Notes under the pieces: model-generated
The model's input: only the letters and a program-made list of their open reading frames with translations
What the model was told of the DNA's origin: nothing
Database searches by the model: none
Made by a program: the position numbers and the translations under genes
Origin: Bin87 sp034423115
GTDB lineage: Bacteria; Chloroflexota; Dehalococcoidia; Lucifugimonadales; UBA3495
NCBI GenBank assembly: GCA_034423115.1
Contig: DAOUJD010000087.1
Location: forward strand, 1-64,000
Direction: 5' to 3'
Length of the DNA: 64,000 nucleotides
Part shown: piece after piece, positions 58,261 through 64,000 of the stretch
How positions within the stretch are numbered: position 1 is the stretch's first letter
Layout: each line of letters begins with the position of its first letter

Positions 58261-59835
58261 ATGAAGTACGACGTTATTGTAATCGGCGCCGGTTCGGCCG
58301 GCGGGACGATGGCCACGCGCTTGTCCGAAGACCCCGACCGATCGGTGCTACTGCTGGAAGCCGGGCCGGACTACCCTGATCTGGAGCGGACGCCCGACGA
58401 CCTGAAGTTTGGGTACGCTCCCCGCGCATCGGAGATGGGCGCGCCACACAACTGGTCGTTCGTGGGTACTGGTACGCCGCGTCAGACGGAACCCGTCAAC
58501 GTGCCGCGGGGCCGCGTGGTGGGTGGCACCAGCGCCATCAACGGGCAGGTATTCCTGCGGGGAGTGCCCGAGGACTACGACAACTGGGCGTCGTGGGGCA
58601 ACGACGAGTGGAGTTACATCAACGTCCTGCCGTACTTCCGCCGGCAGGAGACCGACACCGATATCAACGACGACTTTCATGGGTTCGACGGTCCTATTCC
58701 GGTGCGCCGCCACCGCCGTGAAAACTGGCTGCCGTTGCAGGAGGCTTTCCACAACGCATGCACCGACATCGGGTACGCGGAAGTTTACGACCACAACCAT
58801 CCCGATTCGACGGGCGTTGGGCCGTTCCCGATGAACAATCCCAACGGGGTTCGGATGAGCACGGCGCTCACGTACGTGAACCCGAACCGGCACCGGCTCA
58901 ACCTGACGATCCGGGCCAACGTGCGGGTGCGGCGCATTTTGTTCGAGGGCGGCTCTACGGGCTCATCCGGTTCGACAAGCTCACCGCGAGCGGTTGGGGT
59001 GGAAGTGGAGAGCGGAGGCGAGACTTTCCACATCGAGGCGGCGCAGATTGTGTTGTGTGCCGGCGCCATCGCGTCGCCGCAGTTGCTGCTGCTATCGGGA
59101 GTGGGGCCGTCAGCCGAGCTGAGGAACCTGGGAATCCCTGTGGTCAAGGAACTGCCGGGGGTGGGCAAGAATTTGCGCGACCATCCTTTGGTTCCGGTGC
59201 GGGTCAAGGTCAAGGACGACTTCCCGCTGGACCCCGACGCTCCGCGCATCCAAACGGTGCTGCGCTACACGGCCAGTGGGTCAGATGCGCGCAACGACAT
59301 GCAGATATTCCCTTCGTCTTTCTCCACGCCTTTGGGCGGTGATCCGTTCGACAACGAAGGGATCCGCCTGACCTGCATGATGGAGTTGGCGGAGAGCGCG
59401 GGTGAGCTTACGCTGCAATGCACCGATCCCGACGTGCAGCCGTACATCGACTGCCGGTACCTGGAGGCCGACTGGGACCGGGAACGGATGCGCGAAGCCG
59501 TGCGCATCGTGATAAACCTGTTAGATCACGAGCAGTTCAGCGGAATCTACGACGGGCTGATTTCGCCGACCGCGGAAGACCTGGTTTCGGACGAGGCGCT
59601 GGACGACTGGATGCTTCGGGAAGTGTGCATCGGGCAGCATCTTTCCGGCACCTGCAAAATGGGGCCGGACAGCGATGCGATGGCAGTGGTGGACCAGTAT
59701 TGTCGCGTGCATGGGATCGAAAATCTGCGGGTGGCGGATGCATCCGTCATGCCCGACGTCATTCGCGCCAACACCAACTGCACGACGATTATGATCGGCG
59801 AGCGGGTCGCCGAATGGATTCGGACCAGCCAGTAG
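58261..59835 (+). CDS. GMC family oxidoreductase (choline dehydrogenase-like), paralogue
   Basis: A 524-residue FAD enzyme closely similar to the one at 51409-52968. FAD motif VIGAGSAGGTMATRLSEDPD, GRVVGGTSAINGQVFLRGVPEDYD, AGAIASPQLLLLSGVGP, active-site LSGTCKMGPDSDAM and NTNCTTIMIGERVAEW. After RRILFE it carries a longer Gly/Ser insertion (GGSTGSSGSTSSP) encoded by about one and a half copies of dispersed repeat family C (58951-58993). GGGAG precedes the ATG. Confidence 0.94.
   Translation: MKYDVIVIGAGSAGGTMATRLSEDPDRSVLLLEAGPDYPDLERTPDDLKFGYAPRASEMGAPHNWSFVGTGTPRQTEPVNVPRGRVVGGTSAINGQVFLRGVPEDYDNWASWGNDEWSYINVLPYFRRQETDTDINDDFHGFDGPIPVRRHRRENWLPLQEAFHNACTDIGYAEVYDHNHPDSTGVGPFPMNNPNGVRMSTALTYVNPNRHRLNLTIRANVRVRRILFEGGSTGSSGSTSSPRAVGVEVESGGETFHIEAAQIVLCAGAIASPQLLLLSGVGPSAELRNLGIPVVKELPGVGKNLRDHPLVPVRVKVKDDFPLDPDAPRIQTVLRYTASGSDARNDMQIFPSSFSTPLGGDPFDNEGIRLTCMMELAESAGELTLQCTDPDVQPYIDCRYLEADWDRERMREAVRIVINLLDHEQFSGIYDGLISPTAEDLVSDEALDDWMLREVCIGQHLSGTCKMGPDSDAMAVVDQYCRVHGIENLRVADASVMPDVIRANTNCTTIMIGERVAEWIRTSQ
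58951..58993. repeat. dispersed repeat family C, copies 3 (one partial, one full) inside GMC gene
   Basis: A partial unit GGCTCTACGGGCTCA (58951-58965) is followed by a full GGTTCGACAAGCTCACCGCG plus AGCGG unit (58969-58993). Both stay in frame and encode a Ser/Gly linker at the same site as in the paralogue at 52099. Confidence 0.7.
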
Positions 59836-59878
59836 CTGGATCTTCCCAGGTGTTTCCGAGCCATCTGGGGATACCCCG

Positions 59879-61510
59879 ATGCGTTTGAACTACGGCTTCC
59901 GAAAGCTGTCCGGCGATATTTTCGGAGGGGTGACCACGGCGGCGACGGTGCTGCCGATGGCCTTGGCGTACGGCGTGGCCACCGGGCTGGGGGCCATCGC
60001 CGGCATGTACGGCGCCATTGTGGTTGGCTTCTGCGCGTCGGTGTTCGGAGGAACGCCGGCGCGGATTGCATACCCTGCCGCGGCGATGGCGGTGGCGATG
60101 ATGGTGGTGCTGGCCGAACACGCCGACACCGTATCCGAGGCGTTGACCATCGTCATGTTGGCCGGGTTGATGCAGGTTGCCTTGGGCATCCTGCGGATTG
60201 GTCGATTCATAACCTACACGCCGTATTCCATGATCGCGGGATTCACTTCCGGCATCGGCGTGATCATCATCATCATTCAAACGTTGCCCTTCCTGGGGGC
60301 AGCGCCTGAACCGGGCGGGCTCTTCGGTATTTTTCGCGCATGGCCATCGGCGGTGTTGGCGGCCAACCTTCACGCGGTCGCAGTAGGGCTGACGTCACTG
60401 GCGATCTGCGTGCTTTGGCCCCGACAACTGGGGCGGTTCGTGCCCGGACCCCTTCCAGCGCTGGTGATCGGAACCGTGATGGCAATGTTTTGGCTGAAAG
60501 ACGCTCCGGTCATCGGCACGCTCCCGCAGGGTCTCCCTGTGCTGCATCTGCCGGAGCCGACACTCGACGTGCTGTTGCACGCGGTGCAGCCGGCGTTGAC
60601 GCTGGCGTTGATAGGCTCGGTCAACGGCATGGTGGCCTCGTTGGTGGCGGATTCACTGACCCGCACCCGGCACAAACCGAATCAGGAACTGGTGGGCCAG
60701 GGCATCGGCAACGTGGCAGCGGGATTGTTGGGGGCGCTGCCCGGAGCCGGGGCCGCGACTGGAACCACGGTGAACATCCGAGCCGGGGGCAATAGCCAGG
60801 TATCCGGAGTGATATGCGCCGCGGTGTTGCTGGGCCTGGTGCTGGGCTTGGGCAGAATCGCCGAGCCGATACCGTTAGCCGCGCTGTCAGGAGTCCTGAT
60901 CAAAGCAGGCTGGGACATCATAGACTGGCGGCTCATCAAGCGTGTTCGCCACGTGCGGCGAGATTACCTGCTGGTGATGCTGCTCACGCTGTTGTTGACC
61001 GTGTTCGTGGATTTGATTACGGCGATTGTGCTGGGCCTGATCGTAGCGGCATTCGCCCGGGCCCGGGAATCGGAGCGTCGTGAATTGGGGAGCGTGATTT
61101 CGGTGCCATTGTTGGACAGCGAATTTCTGGATGACGACTCCGGCTCGGACGCCGCGGATCTATTCGAGGCGCGGGTGGGCCTGGTGGACCTGCGCGGCCA
61201 GTTTTCCTTTGCGTCCGCCAACCAACTGGCCTGGCTGGTTGGAGCGGACATTGAGCAGCACGAGATCGTGATTTTCGATTTTTCCAACACCGTGGAGATG
61301 GACGACAGCGGGGCCCTGGTGATGGAGCGGCTCATTGACTCGGCCGCCGCGGCCAACACGGAATGTATAGTGCTCAATCTCTCGGGCGACGTGGCTCGAA
61401 ACCTCAGGTCGCTGAACGTTTTTCGGCGCGTTCCTGACGACCGGTTCGTTGATAGCCTGGACGAGGCAAGGGAGTTGGCCCGGGGCCTATTCCGCAACGA
61501 CAGCGAATAG
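59879..61510 (+). CDS. SulP/SLC26 family anion transporter with STAS domain
   Basis: A 543-residue membrane transporter. About 10-12 helices; signature segments GDIFGGVTTAATVLPMALAYG, SMIAGFTSGIGVIIIIIQ, and NQELVGQGIGNVAAGLLGALPGAGA. The C-terminal STAS domain spans about residues 415-540, with VIFDFSNTVEMDDSGALV. It likely imports sulfate, bicarbonate or an organic anion. Starts 43 nt after the GMC gene and may be cotranscribed. Confidence 0.92.
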   Translation: MRLNYGFRKLSGDIFGGVTTAATVLPMALAYGVATGLGAIAGMYGAIVVGFCASVFGGTPARIAYPAAAMAVAMMVVLAEHADTVSEALTIVMLAGLMQVALGILRIGRFITYTPYSMIAGFTSGIGVIIIIIQTLPFLGAAPEPGGLFGIFRAWPSAVLAANLHAVAVGLTSLAICVLWPRQLGRFVPGPLPALVIGTVMAMFWLKDAPVIGTLPQGLPVLHLPEPTLDVLLHAVQPALTLALIGSVNGMVASLVADSLTRTRHKPNQELVGQGIGNVAAGLLGALPGAGAATGTTVNIRAGGNSQVSGVICAAVLLGLVLGLGRIAEPIPLAALSGVLIKAGWDIIDWRLIKRVRHVRRDYLLVMLLTLLLTVFVDLITAIVLGLIVAAFARARESERRELGSVISVPLLDSEFLDDDSGSDAADLFEARVGLVDLRGQFSFASANQLAWLVGADIEQHEIVIFDFSNTVEMDDSGALVMERLIDSAAAANTECIVLNLSGDVARNLRSLNVFRRVPDDRFVDSLDEARELARGLFRNDSE

Positions 61511-61626
61511 ACACGTGGTTTAGATTGGGAGCGGTGCCACCGCACGGTCCATCTGCTAAACTCGCTCCAAACAGTCGTGAACAAGTACGAAAATACCACC
61601 GCGCCCTGGCGTGAAGGAGCAACGCA

Positions 61627-62478
61627 ATGTCAGTAGGAATAATCGTGCCCCTGCCGGCCTATACCCTGGACCCGGCTTTCATCGCCAAGAAGGCCGAGGA
61701 ACTGGGGTTTGAGTCCATCTGGTATCACGAACACCCGATTCTGCCCGTAACCAGCGCCAGCCCGTTCCCGGCCACGGGCGGCGAGATACCCTGGACCTAC
61801 CGGCACTTTTCGGATCCATACATGTCGCTGGCGATGGCGGCGGCGGTTACGGATCGGATCAAGCTGTGCACCGGCATCACGCTGGTCCCGGAGCGCAACC
61901 CGCTGATCCTGGCCAAGCAGATTTCGGTGCTCGATCGGCACAGCAACGGCCGGTTTGTTTTCGGCATTGGCGCGGGTTGGAACCGCGAGGAAACCGAGAT
62001 GATGGGCGGCGACTTCGATCATCGCTGGACTCAGACGGAGGAGGCTATCGGCGCGCTCAAGGAGTTGTGGACCCAGGAGCAGGCGGAATTCCACGGCAAG
62101 TATTACAACTTCCCTCCGGTGTACATGTACCCCAAGCCGGTGCAGCAGCCCAACCCGCCCATCCTGCTGGGCGGCAACGCGCGCAACGTGCTGCGCCGTG
62201 TCGTCCGCTACGGCGACGGCTGGCTGCCCAACCGCACTTCGCCAACCCAGATCGAGGACAGCCGTAACCAGTTGGACGCGCTGGCGGCGGAACGGGGCCG
62301 CGATCCGCAGTCGCTGACCATATCGGTGTTTGGCCAGCCGCCGGAAACCACGCGGCAAACCGTGGACGATTTCCTGAACGCCGGGGCGCTGCGGGTGTGC
62401 GTCTGGCCCAACCACTCGGACAGCGAGGAGGAGATGGGGCAGCAGTTGGAGCGGATGGCGGAGGAGTTGGTGCGCTGA
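61627..62478 (+). CDS. LLM-class F420-dependent-type oxidoreductase
   Basis: A 283-residue luciferase-fold enzyme of the TIGR03619 type, predicted to use F420 or flavin: AKKAEELGFESIWYHEHP, IKLCTGITLVPERNPLILAKQISVLDRHSNGRFVFGIGAGWNREE, and QPNPPILLGGNARNVLRRVVRYGDGWLPN are family blocks. GAAGGAG precedes the ATG. No F420 biosynthesis genes are in the window. Confidence 0.92.
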   Translation: MSVGIIVPLPAYTLDPAFIAKKAEELGFESIWYHEHPILPVTSASPFPATGGEIPWTYRHFSDPYMSLAMAAAVTDRIKLCTGITLVPERNPLILAKQISVLDRHSNGRFVFGIGAGWNREETEMMGGDFDHRWTQTEEAIGALKELWTQEQAEFHGKYYNFPPVYMYPKPVQQPNPPILLGGNARNVLRRVVRYGDGWLPNRTSPTQIEDSRNQLDALAAERGRDPQSLTISVFGQPPETTRQTVDDFLNAGALRVCVWPNHSDSEEEMGQQLERMAEELVR

Positions 62479-62483
62479 TATGT

Positions 62484-62508
62484 AAGGGCGGGTACGGAAC
62501 CCGCCCTT
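62484..62508. repeat. dispersed palindrome family B, copy 3
   Basis: AAGGGCGGGT and ACCCGCCCTT around a 5-nt loop, 5 nt after the LLM gene stop. A variant of 48925 and 52995. Confidence 0.75.
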
Positions 62509-62555
62509 GCCGTTTAACAATCTCACTGTGTTCGATTGAACAGGAGGAATACGAC

Positions 62556-63605
62556 ATGGCAACCTATGTGTATGTAGCGGCGCAGGACGACAATAAGGTT
62601 TCGATATTCACGATGGATGAGGCCAGTGGTTCGTTGAGCCTGGTAGGCGAGGAAGCCGTTTCGGGCGGGCCCTCGTTGCTGGCGATCAGCCCCGATAAAC
62701 AGACCCTGTACGCGGGACACCGAGAGGTCCCCGAGATCACCAGCCACAGCATCGACCAGCAGACCGGCGCGTTGACCCAGACCGGTTCGGTGACCCCGCC
62801 GGGCCAGCCGTCTTTCCTGTCCACCGACCGGACGGGACGGTTCCTGCTGTCGTCCTACTACGCCGACGGCAAGGCCGCGGTGCACCCCCTGGGCGACGAT
62901 GGCAGCGTGGGGGGCGCGGCCACCTGCGTGCTCGACGCCGACACGGGCGCGCACTCCATCCAGACCGACCGGTCCAACCGTTTCGCCTACGTTCCGCACA
63001 TCGCGAGGCAGAACGACAACGTGCTGGAGCCGCCGAAGAACATTCCGGCGCCCAACATCATTTACCAGTACCGCTTCGACGAGTCCAGCGGCGCGCTGAC
63101 GGCCAACGACCCAGCCACGCTGGCCCAGGATGACATGATCGGGCCGCGGCATCTGACGTATCACCCATCCCTGGGCATCGTGTATTTCTCAAATGAACAG
63201 GGGTGCAGCGTGTCGTCTTACACCATTGGGGGAGACGGAGCGCTCACGCCGCTGGAGACGGTGTCGACGCTGCCGGCCGGGGTTACGGAGCGCAACACCT
63301 GCTCGCAGATCCAGTTCTCGCCTGATGGGAGCATGCTGTTTGTGCCCAACCGGGGCCACAACAGCATCGCCAGCTTTACGGTGGACGGTGAGGGGCGACT
63401 GACTCCGTCGGACCACGCGGCGACCGAGGCGGTGCCCAGCGCCTTCAGCCTGGATCCGTCGGGCCGGTACGTTTACGCCGCCGGGTCGGCTACGGGACAA
63501 CTTGCTTCCTACAGCATCGACGGCGATACCGGGGCGATGACCGCGTTGGGCACCTATGCGGTGGGAGAGCGTCCCATGTGGGTGCTGACGACGACGTTGG
63601 GGTAA
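62556..63605 (+). CDS. lactonase family beta-propeller (6-phosphogluconolactonase-like)
   Basis: A 349-residue seven-bladed propeller of the YbhE/Pgl lactonase family: TYVYVAAQDDNKVSIFTMDEASGSL, HSIQTDRSNRFAYVPHIARQ, GPRHLTYHPSLGIVYFSNEQG, and QIQFSPDGSMLFVPNRGHNSI. The family hydrolyses sugar lactones, or similar lactones in catabolic settings. AGGAGGAA precedes the ATG at 62556. The upstream in-frame extension runs through the palindrome and is not coding. Confidence 0.9.
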   Translation: MATYVYVAAQDDNKVSIFTMDEASGSLSLVGEEAVSGGPSLLAISPDKQTLYAGHREVPEITSHSIDQQTGALTQTGSVTPPGQPSFLSTDRTGRFLLSSYYADGKAAVHPLGDDGSVGGAATCVLDADTGAHSIQTDRSNRFAYVPHIARQNDNVLEPPKNIPAPNIIYQYRFDESSGALTANDPATLAQDDMIGPRHLTYHPSLGIVYFSNEQGCSVSSYTIGGDGALTPLETVSTLPAGVTERNTCSQIQFSPDGSMLFVPNRGHNSIASFTVDGEGRLTPSDHAATEAVPSAFSLDPSGRYVYAAGSATGQLASYSIDGDTGAMTALGTYAVGERPMWVLTTTLG

Positions 63606-63678
63606 GGCTTCTTTTGACAGCCTCAGGATGAACTGAGAGCGGATATGCGGGGCCGACTGGTCGGCAAAACTTGGCAGA

Positions 63679-64000
63679 TCAGTCGCCCCGCAGGCGGCGG
63701 AGTTCTTCGCGGAGGCGGGCGTTTTCCTGCTCCGGGTGTTCATATTCCCGGCCCGATTCCGGGTCGTGGACAGTGAACAGTTCACTTCCCTGATAACGGA
63801 AATTCAGATTCAGCAAGGGGCTGGTGGAGCCCACTACGACGCCACCGTACTCCAGCAAAGGCAGCCGTTGGTATCGCCCGTCGACGAGGCGTTCGCCGAT
63901 AACCGCCTGTCCGAACATATTGCCGCCGGTGGGATCGAAACGCCAGTACTCCGGCACGCCCAGCATCTCGTACACCCCGCGCTTATGGCCTGAGTCGATA
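63679..64000 (-). CDS. Uma2 family (DUF820) putative restriction endonuclease, 5' end outside window
   Basis: The C-terminal 107 residues of a Uma2-type PD-(D/E)XK protein: HKRGVYEMLGVPEYWRFDP is the family's K...Y...GV.EYW..D block, followed by a beta-rich region (RLVDGRYQRLPLLEYGG) and a charged tail (QENARLREELRRLRGD). The frame stays open to the window edge, so the start lies beyond it. An internal ATG at 63975 is not the real start. Confidence 0.8.
   Translation of the reverse strand, partial: IDSGHKRGVYEMLGVPEYWRFDPTGGNMFGQAVIGERLVDGRYQRLPLLEYGGVVVGSTSPLLNLNFRYQGSELFTVHDPESGREYEHPEQENARLREELRRLRGD

Overview
The window reads as chromosomal DNA of a high-GC, aerobic, heterotrophic bacterium. 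The gene content suggests a Chloroflexota lineage, perhaps a SAR202- or Dehalococcoidia-like marine or sponge-associated clade. The hints are a TIGR03663/Agl23-like membrane glycosyltransferase beside a TIGR00374 flippase, two luciferase-like flavin monooxygenases, CaiB/BaiF CoA-transferases, a thiolase-like protein paired with a DUF35 OB protein, two choline-dehydrogenase-like GMC oxidoreductases and many toxin-antitoxin pairs. This placement is inference: there is no rRNA in the window, and no tRNA was found by eye.

Layout. 1-2.7 kb: gene-poor, hairpin-rich DNA followed by a large serine recombinase whose 3' end is interlocked with the 3' end of dnaN (2.7-3.8 kb, minus strand). This looks like an integrated element abutting the sliding-clamp gene. 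4-5.6 kb: an unknown gene and repeat-rich spacer. 5.6-12.9 kb: alanyl-tRNA editing protein, TPR protein, and a membrane/glycosylation cluster (Agl23-like, HEPN/PaREP1-like, flippase, FAD oxidoreductase). 12.9-17 kb: vapBC, an amidotransferase-like pseudoenzyme translationally coupled to gyrA, and gyrA. 17-22.3 kb: an alpha/beta hydrolase, a three-domain protein (degenerate HD, chorismate mutase, degenerate archaeal-type TrpRS), two tiny coupled membrane proteins, bona fide trpS, and a coiled-coil protein. 22.4-30 kb: thiolase/DUF35 pair, SnoaL-like protein, acetamidase, and a minus-strand operon of two CoA-transferases coupled to a DUF433/DUF5615 pair. 30-31 kb: first copy of a roughly 750-bp duplicated cassette. 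31-41 kb: haem A/O synthesis and a caa3-type cytochrome oxidase operon with three c-type haem domains, interrupted by a PIN toxin module. 41-50.5 kb: small enzymes (TrmO, FmdB-like, SCP2-like, serine hydrolase, DUF952, kinase-like), a ThDP enzyme, mazEF-like pair, VOC protein, DUF2511 lipoprotein and a flavin monooxygenase. 50.5-51.3 kb: second copy of the cassette. 51.4-63.6 kb: a probable catabolic island (two GMC oxidoreductases, DUF1800, DUF1501, NHL propeller, isochorismatase, SulP transporter, F420-type monooxygenase, lactonase-like propeller). The right edge cuts a Uma2 family gene.

The most unusual item is the 740-residue protein at 17830-20052. Its middle segment aligns without gaps over 79 residues to the E. 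coli PheA chorismate mutase domain as I recall that sequence. It is followed by an archaeal-type tryptophanyl-tRNA synthetase fold whose KMSKS and GIDQDPH-type signatures are lost, and it sits two small genes upstream of the real trpS. It looks like an undescribed sensor or regulator joining the start (chorismate) and end (Trp) of aromatic amino acid metabolism.

Several dispersed palindromic repeat families (CCCTCTCCC/GGGAGAGGG; GGGCGGGT/ACCCGCCC; GTTCGACAGGCTCACC-type) occur between and inside genes. Four promoters share a clear TTGACA-N17-TANNAT architecture, so the housekeeping sigma factor appears to be conventional.
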